Positions 33,121 through 45,800 of a stretch of DNA of 64,000 nt are shown piece by piece. The DNA is taken from the NCBI GenBank assembly GCA_015039465.1, contig MU130027.1, forward strand, positions 62,001-126,000, written 5' to 3'. The DNA comes from Phlegmacium glaucopus. Lineage: Eukaryota; Basidiomycota; Agaricomycetes; Agaricales; Cortinariaceae. The notes under the pieces are model-generated. The model searched no databases. It had not been told where the DNA came from and saw only the letters and a list, made by a program, of their open reading frames with translations. Every line of letters starts with the position of its first letter. Positions within the stretch are counted from its first letter, which is position 1. Both the position numbers and the translations under genes were made by a program.

Positions 33121-34790
33121 GGCGGAGGGGAAGCTCGTTTGCTTCGCCTTCGACGTTATCCTGCCCAACTTCTTCATTTGGAAGCTGAAGCCTGAAGGGA
33201 GTGTTGAGCACATGCGGCATAATCTCCATATGTATCCACATTTGTCCCTTTTTTCTCCCCCTACTTCCATCCTGCTGTGTGTCATAATTCAGTGATGAGC
33301 ATTTCTTATTTTAGCTGTCATACATAGATTGTTTGTTGTCTTAAAAACCCTGATTGGTAACCAAGAAATTCTTCACAACGTCAGACAACGTCAATATTAC
33401 TATCCTTGTCTCCAGATCTACTGGAGATCGTTCCCTGCATGAGGTAGACCTGATGGCAGTGCAGAACCTCCAAACCTCCGGTAAGCTGCAAGCCTGTTGC
33501 CTCAGGACTACTTGCTGGTGAGCCTGGAATCGGAAATTTGCGCAAAAACACCTCATCGTGTACCCGACATTTTTCCAAATAGATTCATCCAGTCGAGCCG
33601 ACTGAACCTACGTGAACCTTCGTTTGTGGAGTTCAGTTGTAGAGGGAGATAGCCTGAGCAAAAATCCCACACAAAATTTGACATCTTGAGGTCATCCTAG
33701 TGAATCGGAACAAAGAATTCCAGAAACAAGACGCCACCCCCTCGCAATCCAGACACCAAGCGCAATTTCTGTTCGAACATTTAATTTGTGTCAATGCCTT
33801 TGAAAAATATAATTTTACGGTGGCGTTCTCATCACAATACCCATCAAGGGGTCATATAACCTCTCGAATTTCTTGCAGCGGAAATACCTGAAACACAAAG
33901 AGCAGTCAAGTTAAGAAACATGCAATGATATATCAAATAATTCGGACAAGCCGCGTTTATAATAACCCCCCTCGTATGCTTAGCTCGTGAAACTCCCCTC
34001 GGCTGTGCAACATCCTGCAACGGGAAATGAAGCCCGGCCATCATCCACAGCGAACATCACCGTTGATAGGCCCAATTATCCCGAGGCCATAGCCCTATTT
34101 CAACAAACGCGTACTGGCGTACCGAATGTTAAACAGGATGATTGTATATGTCCTAAACAGAGAAGACGGGTGTGGAGACCATCACCGACATTGCTAAGGA
34201 ACAGGCGAATTTGGTGACCCAGCGAACCCAAATCACCATATCCTCTCACTGAAAGTCTTTAAATGTAGACCTTGAGGACAGGTTCATGGGCGTCTATGGC
34301 CATCAACCTGTTCCATATTGCATGATGAGGGTGAATGTCGGAGAGAGTACATTGAGTCCCGACAAAACAACAGTTTATGTTACTGTCCACGTAACAAAAC
34401 GCCATAGCACCGATAGGGGACCAACAAACGGGCATTTTTGAAGGTAAACATTCAAGGAATTCAGGAAGACATACCTAGATTCCCGAACCCCGAGTCAATA
34501 TTCTTCAAGAACGAGTTCAGAGCGAGAAGAACGCTTTTGAGATAATTTGATGTTGATGTGTATTACTAGTAAGAGTACGTTACATAAGCAACTCGATATG
34601 AAGTGATGAGACATGATTTGTTAAGGTGGGGAATGTACTTTGCGCGGCACGCAGTTCCCCAAATTTTGCTTGCCAATCGGATCGAAGTTGTATGACATTC
34701 ATGGGCGACAGTGGGCGATACGTGGGTAACTCGGTGATGAGTTGATCCATGTGAAAAAGTGATGCATGTGCGAACCCTGAAGCGCTCATA
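33121..34790. other. Gene-free region
   Basis: Only short open frames on both strands, none with domain-like content. A TTTCTTGCAGCGGAAATACCTGAA-like string near 33868 and a second ATCCTGCAACGGGAAATGAAG string near 34010 look like diverged direct repeats. I see no RNA gene. Confidence 0.4.
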
Positions 34791-35822
34791 CAGTTGCGGA
34801 CAACCAAACACGACAATTTTGATATCTCACGATCGGGAAGTTTTATGGGACAAACTGATTTCAGATTTGGATTCAGCGGGTTGAAATACGTCAAAAAACA
34901 TGTCTCCGAAGTTTCTCCCACGACCCTTTAGGGTGGCCAATTTTTTTGGACCAAAAGTTGTAAAAAAATGTATGCTACCTCGGTTCAGAATAGCATCAGT
35001 CAACATCATTGGCAATTCATTGCTCTATTATAAACCTGTCAATGTTGTTTTTGTTTCCTAACAGCCCATGTGGCAGCGTTAGATCACCGGATTGTGTTCG
35101 TAGGGTATCAATACAGTTGTTTTCATATTGATAGTAATAATACACATTTAGTCGGAGTTGGAATTTGGTGTTTTTCTTTGTAGAGGACATTGAAGTGGAG
35201 ATAACCTACTGTTCTTAGTACTCTCGGCTTGCAAGCGAACTCTAATAAATGTTAGAGTTCAAGTTTTGAGGATCGACATGAAAACAGCCTCCATGTCAAG
35301 AATTTAAAACATGATCATACTGGCTACTAAGTAGTATACTGCCACAGTGGCACATCATGGTTTTAAACAATGTCAACAAGAGAAAGAGATAGAGAAAATA
35401 AAGGCTACTTGGAATACAGGCTACTTGGAAAGACGACGCATGGAAATGAAATATTGAGAAATGTCATGTGAAAGCCAAAAATCGCATACTTTTACTGATG
35501 TCACAGAGTGTCACAGGTATTTTGTTCCATTTTTTCCGCCACAACCCTTAGTCTAAACCCAAATCAGCAAACATAATCATGTTTATCCCATTGAGAGCTT
35601 TTGATTTAGCATTTCTCACATTTTTCCTAATTTTTTTGAGGGGGGTGGCCAATTTTTGGGGTTTATCGGCCCAAAATTTTCGATCTAAGGAAATCGGCAC
35701 GTAGAAATATGTTCATTAGGGTGCAATATACATGTTTCAGCAGTTTTTGACTATTCTGAATGTTTGTGGCAGCGTGCATAATTCGGGGTATCAAAATTGT
35801 CGTGTTTGGTTGTCCGCAACTG
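34791..35822. mobile_element. Pogo/Tc1-like non-autonomous element
   Basis: A perfect 37-bp inverted pair, 34788-34824 and 35789-35825, reads ATACAGTTGCGGACAACCAA and continues through ACACGACAATTTTGATA. Inside the flanking TA the termini begin CAGTTGCGG, and TA sits on both outer sides, as expected for Tc1/mariner/pogo elements (pogo/Fot1 ends commonly start CAGT). The roughly 1030-bp body has no transposase frame. A GGTGGCCAATTTTT string occurs near both ends of the body. Confidence 0.82.
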
Positions 35823-36215
35823 TATAAGTATTGACATACTATTTGGTAGTGTTTCTCAGATCTGCCATTGTTGATCAATCGCGATTCAACTTGGCTCGCC
35901 TGTCCCGAGCTATTATAGTTAGACAGGGCCCTCAGAGGAAAAAATACTTATCCTATTCACAAGAGACGCAAGGAGACGCATCACGCTCGAGCCGAACTTG
36001 AACTCAGGATGATCATGATGACACTGGACCCCGAATCATTGGTTAGGAACGCCTACTTATGGATGTTTTAGATCCACCCCCGGTAGATCAGAAACAAGTA
36101 CATGAGGCGAGGCGAACCAGCAAATGTACTCCAGACGGCCGCCGATTCACCCTGCCGGCATAAGCCGATATAAAAGCGCAGACAGATTGTCAAAATTTGA
36201 CTCTCCCTTCCCCTC

Positions 36216-38246
36216 ATGTCTTTAAATCATACTTTCAAACAGTATGCGCCTCTCCTGCAGGATTTGCACGCACGGAGCAAAGAGTTTGATGTTCTCACTT
36301 CCGTTTCGTACATCGGCATTGGGTTGCTGGCGTTGTTTCTCTCTCGATACCTTACTCTCAAAGATGGGAATGGTGCCATAAGAAAACTTGGCGGTTTCCC
36401 CATCTTCACCGCCTGGACTTTCTTTACGAAACGTTTTGACTTCATCTGGGCCAATTTCGGAAATGACCCTCATTTCAAATTTAAAGTTCTTCACGTAAAA
36501 AAAATCTTTCTCCATATCATTGGTCCAGGTCTGACCTTGTAATCCAGCACAATGTAGTTGCTTTGCGTGGCGAGGAGGCTCGGAAGGCATACTTTGACAA
36601 CAAGAGTTTAGATTTCATTGAAGGATACAAGATTTTAATGGGCGGGGTGCGTCTGGGTTGCGTTATATCAATAATTTTTTTGACGCCATCATATTTTCCC
36701 ACTAGGTCCCTAGACTTGGAGATATCAATATCGAAGATACCCAGAGGGATAATGTATCGTCGTTCAACAAGCACCTTGTCAAGCTGCTCAACAGGAATAG
36801 ACTGTCAGATGGTGAGTGTTCATGTCATTGTATCAGTCTGCGATCTATTTTAGTAACCTTCTGAAATGATGGACAGTTCTCCCCAGCTTGTTTTCTGATA
36901 TCGACAAGCGCATGAAGACCTGGGGGAAGCAAGGTCAAATGGACCCGTTCAAGTCGATTTATGATGTCTGGTCCTTGCACTTCGCTGATTATCAAAAGAA
37001 TCTAATAATTTCTTGTAGCTTGTCTTTCAAATGACAGTACGGATGGCCAGTTGTGCTGAACTTTCAGACAATTTTAAGGCGATTGAGGAGATCCAAGCGC
37101 TGTACTGGACACTGGAGAAGAGTGCTACGCCAACGGTACTTCTCCTTCCTTGGTTCCCCGGACCGGCAAAGAAGAGAAAGGAACAAGCGACGAAGGACCT
37201 ATTTATAAAATTACATGATTACGTTGAGTTAAGACGGAATGCCGCTGTGCCCTCTTCCGATGCCATCGATGTTTTATTAGAAGAAGGTTTGTCTACTCCA
37301 GACATCGTAGGGGTGAGTCAACATCAACAAGAAGCCGGGGACGGAAACAATGTCATCTAATATTTGCTTTATAGTTCGTCCTCTCGGTAATTTTTGCGGG
37401 AGTCATCAATACTGGAATTAACTGTTCGTTTCTCTCCACTTCGGAATGTTGATGTTGTGCTTACTATCTGATGAATAGCGTGCTGGGCGCTTGTTTACCT
37501 TGCTTCGCACACCGATTGGAAGGATAAAGTCAAGGCAGAAGTAGATTCTTTGATCCAAAAACACACGACGAACTCCTCCAACGAACCGTTGCACAAGCGA
37601 CTTGCAGCTATCCACATCTCGGCATGGGAAGACGAAATGCCTGTGCTTGAACTTGTGATTCGAGAAACCCTTCGTCTCTCAGTGAATGGTGTCACTCTTC
37701 GTCGTAACCTTTTGGAGGATATGATGCTATCGGGCGGCGTCGTCAAGCGCGGGGATTTCGTTGCTTTCTCGTTGGCGGATGCTCATCTGAACCCTGAAAT
37801 ATATTTGCGCCCACATGAGTTTGACCCGGCTAGATTTGCTCCAGGACGAGAGGAAGATAAGAAAGGCACATTTTCGTATCTTGGCTGGGGTGCCGGTGCG
37901 TTTACTATTTTCTTAAAATTTGTTCAAAGTTCCCCATGAGCCCTGATGATGTTATTTACATTTTCTGCATCACAGGACGTCATCCTTGCTCAGGGATGAA
38001 AGTTGCGAAATTGGAAATCAAGATCATTCTCGCTTTCATGCTTGCTGGCTTTGATTTCGGCATCGTTGACAAGTCTGGTAAACCTGTGACGGAGCTTCCC
38101 AAGCCGGACAGGAATGATATCCATCAGGTCAGTTCGGTTTTTTTTTTTTTGCATTCTAAACCTGGGCCCCTTACCATTTGTTGATGTATTAGTCGAGGCC
38201 GCTTGGAGACCCGTGCTACCTCCAGTTTAAGAGAACTGTTGAGTGA
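36216..38246 (+). CDS. Cytochrome P450 monooxygenase
   Basis: A multi-exon microsomal P450 of about 530 residues. The N-terminal membrane anchor is SYIGIGLLALFLSRYL. Further in frame are the I-helix region (FVLSVIFAGVINTGIN), the K-helix ETLRLS (ExxR), FDPARF (PERF-like) and the heme-binding loop FSYLGWGAGRHPCSGMK with the cysteine ligand near 37987, followed by AKLEIKIILAFML. The I-helix reads AGVINTG in place of the usual AGxDTT oxygen-activation motif, which suggests an unusual proton path or a divergent subfamily. Introns are short; the last ends TATTAG at 38192. The stop TGA is at 38244-38246. The substrate cannot be told. The next gene is convergent. Confidence 0.93.
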
Positions 38247-39357
38247 TAGGATAATAGATATTTCGAAAGATATTTAGTAATGGTGCTTTACATAACAAAC
38301 TATATATTGTAACTGGCCTGTCAGTGTCGGTGCTTAAAACTTATGTAAAGGAAAATTGAACGAAAAACAACGGACCATGTCGGTTACTTGGTGTTAGCCT
38401 CAGTCGTCATCATTCGAACCTGCATCCATCACGATCCACCTCTGCATTGTCCAATCCCCATTCGAATGCTCAAGTATGCCAAGACTTGCCAAGATCCTGG
38501 TTCGCGAAAGCTGATAGAAAAAACCGCAACACGAAACTGACAAAAGCCCCTCGCCTCACGAATTATTGTATGTGTATTCAATGCCCTTCTCCTGAATCAA
38601 TTCCCCTCTCTCCCTGGCTGTGGACAATTTTGGTATGAGGGTGCTTTGATTTATTGAAGTGCCTGGATAGTCGTAGTTCCAAAATTTGATGCATTTTTGC
38701 ATGGAATCGACGCCATGCTGCCTGTGATTCCGTCGTACCACTTGGTCTAGTTAAACTGTCGGTGACAAGGGGCCATCGCTCATTAAATGTCCCCAAGTGA
38801 TTCCCAAACTTTGACTCGAGATCCATGCAAGGAAAATAGAGAGGACAACTTGAAGACCTTGTAATATATAGATTATTTAGTGTAAGATTGATATCTCCGC
38901 ATGAGAGACAAATGACCTTCGGAGAATCTTCGGACCAAGAAGATGATGCTGACATTTCTTGAGCCATGGATATGGGATCAACACAAATGTTAGAGAGAGA
39001 GACATTCGGTAGAAACTCACATCCAAATAGGCTTTCACAGCCAACCTCAGGGAAGTGAACCCATGCTCGCAGTGAACTTTGGCTTTGGCAGGATTTTGAA
39101 GAGGGTGATCCCGTACGCAGATGTAGAGATCTGTCAGTGGAGCAGCCTTTAAGAGAAGTTTTGATACAGCGTCGAGACCATTCTTATAATTGGGGACTAA
39201 AATCTCCCGCCGTGAGGCTACGTCACCAGTTAAAGACATAAACAACTTGGCGTCAGGTCGTTCAATCCCCGTTATGAATGGATAGGGATTAAATATTTCA
39301 CTTGATACAATTTATCATTGAGAAATACCCAAAAAATACTAAAACAGCTCAGGCTTA
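38247..39357 (-). other. Possible C-terminal exons of the NACHT gene
   Basis: On the minus strand an open stretch at 39245-39020 (segment GLDAVSKLLLKAAPLTDLYI) ends at a good GTGAGT donor, and another open stretch lies at 38967-38578. The upstream frame ends in GACGAGTAAGC, which can be a stop or a donor. The frames do not join cleanly in the splices I tried, so the extent of the NACHT protein on this side is unresolved. Confidence 0.35.
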
Positions 39358-41426
39358 CTCGTCGTTTGGATTAACCATATTTCGAAAGCATTCCAGTGCA
39401 GCATGAGCATAAACTATACCATCTACATGGTATTTTCCAGACCTATTTTTATCCTCGAAAAATTCGATAAGTAAACGTCGATATCGTTCCTCATCACCCA
39501 TATGAACGGGAGAATATACTGCGTAAAAGGGAAAGATGTCAGGGACTTGAGAGATTCCTGAAATCAGAGAGAACCATGGTGAATTCCAGAGAAAAGGAAA
39601 GAATATCAGCCCCGCAATATCAACATTGCTTCCGTTAAATTTATATTCATTGAGCTTTGTAGTAAGATGTTGGTCGAAAAGAAATTTGAAGTGGCTCGAG
39701 AGTTTTTTAGCCGGCGTGTCAGCCTGAGGATTCATGGATTAATTCCGAAGTGAAGATCATCCGTAGAGACATAACAGACCTTGTACAGCCAGTCAAATAA
39801 AGATGGGAGGCGATGATAAAAGGAGGCCGGCCTGATTCCGCACCATGGCCGAAGATCAGAGACTTGTATGAGATCGTTTTTGAGATTGGCAGAGTCTGTT
39901 GAAGCCCGAGAACAGTGATATATGAAAGCACCCGTTAAGTACTCTTGAGCACCGAAAGATCCTTCTGACCGTTGGGACCTGCGTTCTATGGTATTGATGG
40001 ACAACGTACTGACTTGACGTAGGCATTTATGGGCTAGATCCGTATGGAATGCCTCTTCGTCAATATAATGCCTTCCAGATCGTAGTGTGTCGACAAGGAA
40101 ATCTTGTAGGGAAGCGTGGATCACTGTAATGGACATTCCACTTGTCTTGGGTGGAGGAACATAAAGGATAGAGTGGAGTTCGGATAAACAGAGGTGGACA
40201 TCTTCTTCGTCCAAACCAAGTAGATCTGCCACAAGATATGGCGTGACCGGGGTGGCGTAGCTCCAATCCCGGAAAAACAAAAATCCAAATATCTTTAGTA
40301 TACTGGCCAAATCGTCAACGCAGGAGAGGATATGGCTATATAATGCATCCAATTCTTTGTAGGGCATTTCGCCGTCAATAGGTCTTAACCCTATGATAGC
40401 GTCCAACCGCTTCATGGGCCGATGATTAGGAGAATCCAGATATTTCATGACAGTCGAAGCGTAAATAAACTGCCCTGAAGATTTTCGGACTAGTCGATCA
40501 ATGATCTCCGCAGATGGCCAGGACTTTGGAATATAGACTGCAAGTGGGTGGTTTTCTTTAATTTCCTCGAATCGACTAAGGAGAAATACCTTGATATCGG
40601 CGTCTGGTTCATACGAGTCGTCCAAGACAATGTGACGAGAGGCCTGAGATTTGTTCAAAAGATTGAATGCATTCCGAATATGTGGCTCAGGACGGCTGGC
40701 GACGAGAAGGATGAGTGGGAGTGGGATGTGAAGAAGAGCTGTCGAAAGTACACGGATGATGGAGGATTGAATCAAAGGACCATGACATTCGTCTAGACCG
40801 TCTACAACGATAAGCCTTGGCCATTTCTTCGTAATGGCCGGATCGACAACGGCACATGCATTTTTCAAAGGCTGGATGATAAGCATTTCTATTTGGGTGT
40901 CCAAAGACTTGTCAAATACTGCAGGGTCACTTTGGACGGCGGCTTCAACGTATATTCGAGTAGCTGGAATGGAAAGGGCAAGTTGATATGCAATTGACGC
41001 AATCAGGTGTTTCTCGTTATTCCGGGATGGGGATAACCTAGAGAAGAAAAAACTAGCAACAAGGAGGCCCCATTTTGCGCACATCTCCGCAATTGTTTGG
41101 GCAATAGCTGATTTTCCAGCTCCTGCAGACCCATAAAGCCACAAAACATGCTCTGATTCCTCGACGTCTTGAATCCACTGCATAATTTCTGCTAAGACGG
41201 CCTTACGGGTATTTGGATGGCATTTGGGAGCATCAAAACGTTCTCCGGAGTCATGGAAAGCGCCAGTCGCGATATTTGCATGGAGAATCTTGAAGCCTGT
41301 TCAGCGTCAGATAAGAGTTGCGGGTTACCTTAATGGGAACTCGAACTAACCTTCTGATGTGGGTGGTGCACTGGTTTGTACGAATATGCCGCCTTGGATG
41401 ATGGTATTTCGCAGACGTGTAAACAT
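39355..41426 (-). CDS. NACHT-domain STAND protein
   Basis: Exon 1 (41426-41351) starts MFTRLRNTIIQGGIF; a GTTAGT-CAG intron leads to a long exon from 41296. The protein shows the fungal NACHT layout: ANIATGAFHDSGERFDAPKCH linker, Walker A GSAGAGKSAIAQ, FFFSR, Walker B LIVVDGLDEC and VASRPEPHI sensor, then a winged-helix-like part (LHSILYVPP, VIHASLQDFL). The long frame stops at 39732. A GTCTGT donor near 39786 and CAG at 39727 could splice it to a further frame (ADTPAKKLSSHFKFL) ending at 39355. Such proteins are NTP-dependent switches in fungal heterokaryon incompatibility and defence; here that is inference. The C-terminal sensor domain is not identified. It belongs to a different STAND family from A, B and C. 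Confidence 0.88.
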
Positions 41427-42809
41427 GGCAGGAGTTGCGATGCCAAACTTAGAGTATCGAGCCTTGCTTAGCCCTAGAAGCTGAGGATAAGTTTGTAGTA
41501 GAGAACAATTCTTGCAGCATACTTACTAGTCCTGTCTGCTGCCGATCTGAGCCAAAAAAATCAGTCGATTCAGAGACTAAAATATTGACAAAAAATCCGT
41601 CAGTGGAAAGGGAAAGTCTTCATCGATATGATCTACCCGAGTCCCCAAGCCATCCGTTTTGGGTGCCTGCATCAGGAAAGCCGGGATGATGTATGACAAT
41701 GCTTAAACATCAAAGGAGTTCACTGGTGAACGATTTTACAAATGCTATTCAGCTTCATTTGCTGGCCAATTTATTCGTGTCTTTATCCTGCTCAAAATTT
41801 TATTTCCAGTTCTTTGGGGCAAATGATCCGAACACAAGAAGGTCAACGGAATAATACTACAGATATGCCAAATTATTTAAGCTCGCAGTGAAGTTTGGGC
41901 AAAAAAAAAAGACTTCCTGAACCGAGAGACTTCTGTTCTCGAAAATCTGGCTGATCTGCTTGTTGCTTTTATCATCAACGCATTTCTGGCATTTCCCACG
42001 AAGCCCTGGATGGAGATCTTCGTTCGGAGAGAACAGCCTCGACAGTCTAAAAGGTTTTAAGCTCGCAACATTCAAGCGGGAAACAGCTTGAAACAGCGCT
42101 GGTGTCCTAATTATGGTTAGGGTTGGCACTGGTTGGCTTTGAACCGAGCGGGCTCTTAGTCAAGTGCACCATAGCCTCGGTTTTGCAACATCGATGTCCC
42201 TCCTACTACTACTATTCGGACCAAATACATTGCCGAGGGTCATTACGATAAACCATATCTTTTTTCTTTTTTTCATATCTATAGAACGTGGCTCCATGCG
42301 GGCTTTACAAACTCCATTCGAAGATAGAAGACTAAGACAAATGTCAAAAAAATGTAGAAATGAAGCACGATGGTTTAACGTTGCTCTCTAAGGCCGAGAA
42401 ACCGAATCGACCCCCTAAACTTGAAATTTGAAAGTTGGGACGGCAATCGACTATCATTCGTCTGTTTTAAAAGAGACTAGCGTGGAAATAATGGTCTCCT
42501 TGACAATAATAAATTGCTGCCAGTGGGGAACGGTTCAAGGGCGTGGCTTAGTCCTCTGGGTGTTGGCTCTGAAAAACCCTTATAATCATGGGAAAGCTCT
42601 TAACTAAGATGATCAGGACGGGCGGTCAAATAGTATTTTTAAGTCCATCATTGTTCAGTTAGAGGGTTCAGATCAGACAGATACTGCTTACGTTATCGTG
42701 GGAAAGTGGCATAGTCGGTTGAGTTTAGGGAATTCTCAGTATTACTCTTTATAAAGTCCTTTTTTTCTCAGTAGGACCCCTTTGAGGGCTCTGAAAGGCT
42801 TTTGCAGCC
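41427..42809. other. Divergent intergenic region between NACHT gene and MCP5-like gene
   Basis: It must hold promoters for both neighbours, which point away from each other. No clear TATA or CCAAT box can be assigned with confidence. Short open frames near 41857-42391 look non-coding. A tRNA-like string at about 42110-42175 is discussed under rejected items. Confidence 0.4.
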
Positions 42810-45800
42810 ATGGGTCCACTTCCAGAGTCTGTCCTATCGCACATGGGTGACTTTGATGATCCCTTTTCAACCGCTGGCGACATGAAATACCACCTCCAAA
42901 ACCTCCTTGACAGCAAGGAGAAACAACTCCAGCAAGCGGGCAGTCTCGGGCAGCGGGTTCTGGCCCAACAGATGGAACTAGAGGAACGCATTAGGCAGCT
43001 ACAGGTGCTCGAGTCAGATAAAGGAGAAGATGATGAGATCGACCTCGAGGCGCGTGAGCGATACCGTGAGCTCGCAGAGACTATCTTGTCATGGGATTCG
43101 GAAAACGCGCAATTATCCAGTGCTTTCGGTGGCAGTTCAAAGGTGCGTAGCGTTTGTAACATTGCCACTTGATATAGATTTCTAGAGTTTTATATTACAG
43201 CGCTTTCCTAATGGTGATTCTCATTCGCCCAACGTGCCTTATGGCGACCTGCCTCGTGAGGAGCCAGAGCGAACAAAAGCTTCTGCTAGCACGTCTGCTG
43301 CACAGTCCCGACGTGCAAAAAATGCGGCTCATCGTGCTGATGATGTCGGTGAGTTCTAGCTTTCGATTACGTCTCCATCTATCTCGCAATGAACTCAACC
43401 TTTTCCTTAATCAGAATTTGCGTTCGAGATCGGCAGCGGATTGCTTACTGAAGTCCGCCGCTTGCAGAGTCTCCTCGGCGAACGGGATAAGGCTATTCAG
43501 GACATGAAAGAAGAGAAGGACGACCTTGAGAAAACGGTCGAGGCTATCAGAACTAATCTCAGACAGCAGGAACAGAGCAGTGGTATGTTTTTTGGCTTAT
43601 GTTTTCTTCATGTAATAATGTTTCTTTGTAGACAAATACAAAGAAGAAAACTGGAATCTCGAAGTTGCTCTACAAGAATTACGGAGTCAACACGGTGACG
43701 CCCAGGCTGCAACTCAACGTCTAGAAACGGAACATAAACGCCTCACTAAGGCACTTGCACTCGCCCGTGATAATGCCGACCACCACAAGATTGAAAGTGA
43801 AAAACTGCAAAGCACTCTCGAGGAATTGAAGAACAAACATGAAACCGACATTGCCCAGGCACGTAAACACGCTGCTGGACTCGCACGCGACAAGTCGGAC
43901 CTTCAGCAAACTATCGACACTTTGAAAGCAGAAAATGCTCGTGCTGGAAGACGGCTCCCTAGATTCGGTTCCCCACTCACACCAGGTGCTAAGGATGGCA
44001 CAGACTTTCTTACCCCCGCTGGCCACGACGATCACGACTCTGACGTCTTCGGTACTACTGGAGGAGCCTCTACTAACCGTAGGAAATTGGACGTCTCTGC
44101 TATGTTCAGTGCTGAAGACTTGGGCTCCGACTTTGCTGATTCCCCTGAACCTTCACCTCTTCGAAAGCCATTTTTGGCCGCCAATCACCCCAGCAATGAG
44201 ATTGAAGCGCTGCAGCAGCGACTGGCCCATGCTCAGAGGCAGATTACTACCCTGAAAGGCTCCTTAAATCGTGAAAAGCAGCAACGGATGCGACTGGAAG
44301 GTGGTGCTGGCGGTAATACAGTCATAGACGACGAAGGTGATGAGAACGAAGAATATGGCGACGAGAACACCGTTGCTGTGGAAGGCAAAAAGTTGGCCAA
44401 GAGGTCTACGACGCCATTCAAAGTGGGAGCGACGCGTGGCGTGCGTAGCGGTCGCGGTCGCGGACGGGGCATAAACGATCTCATCCAGAAACTTGGCATG
44501 GCCGCCAATAGTCCGGCATCACAATACGACGATGACGACGAGCCCAATTTCGGTGATGCACCAGCTGTACCCCCCATCCCTATCCATTTCAGCGGACCCA
44601 ATGATGAGGAAGACGAAGTCTCGCAGTTCTTTGGTAGCAACCAAGGCCTTGGTCAACAGGATGATGTAGAGTACGAAGAACGACAAGAGCGTATTTCTCG
44701 CTCTCCTTCACCTTCACCTTTGGATCCAGCGTCGAATCGGACCAGTGTCGATGGAATGGACCCTGCCTTCGCCAATGTTCTTCGTCGTGTACCATCCAAT
44801 GGATCTTATGCTGGTAGTCCTTTACGTCAATCTGTCCTTGGACGCTCTGCGAGGGGGGGTGTTGTACCTCGTCGACCAAGGGGTGGAGTGCCTTTCAAAG
44901 AAGCTCGCCCACCTTCCATTGTGGATGCTCCCGAGGTCCTTGCCGCTGAACTCGGCGGTGTAGATTCTTCGCCCATGAAGTCGTTCAATACATCTTTATT
45001 GAACGAGGCCGAGATTCCTGAGGAAGAAGATGATGGCGAGGAGTATATCAGAGTCAAGAAGGTTGAGAAAATTGAGTTTGGATGCCAGACGGAGATGTTG
45101 GAAGAGGAGAAAACGATTATCTTACCGGAACCGACTATTATCATCCCAGAACCTGCACCAGTGCTCGTCATCCATTCGGAAATGGGTGTACAGTCCGATC
45201 CTGAGCCTGAGCCTATCCTCCCGCCAAAGGTCATCATGCTGGACATGGCTCTTCAGACAGAACTGGAACCTATTGCTGTTAAGTCGGAGATGGGCATCCA
45301 ACATGATACACCTCAGCCTGTCGTTCCGGTCCCACCTGTTCTTGTAGATAATGGAGTGGGCACAGATCCTGTGCTTAAGCCGACCCTAGTACAAGCCGAG
45401 ACTCAGACTAAAGATATCCAACCAATACCTCTTGTGATTGGACAAGGGTACACTTCTTCCATATCTTCCGACTCCAGCCACAGAGCGACTATCACACAAG
45501 CTGATGTTTCACATTCAAGCGTTAGTGTGGGTGATAGCACCATCAAGCGCAGCTTTTTGGTTCAGCGACACGAGGAAGAAATAGATGAAGAAGGAATCGA
45601 TGAAGGAGAAGAGACAGAGACTGGAGCCGATACGGATTATCACGACGCAAGAATGTCGACACCTTCCGAAGATTTCCACTCACTACTCACTATGACCGAT
45701 AACGATTATTCGGACTCGGAGGAGGATGACGCAGAGAGCATCAAGGCCTCCGACTTCTCAAGCGTCCGTGGTCAGTCAACCCTTTCTGTTGATCGTCAGT

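Noticed and set aside
42110..42175. tRNA-like string (minus strand GGTTCAAAGCC resembling box B)
   Set aside because: No matching box A at the right distance and no cloverleaf with paired acceptor and anticodon stems could be drawn.
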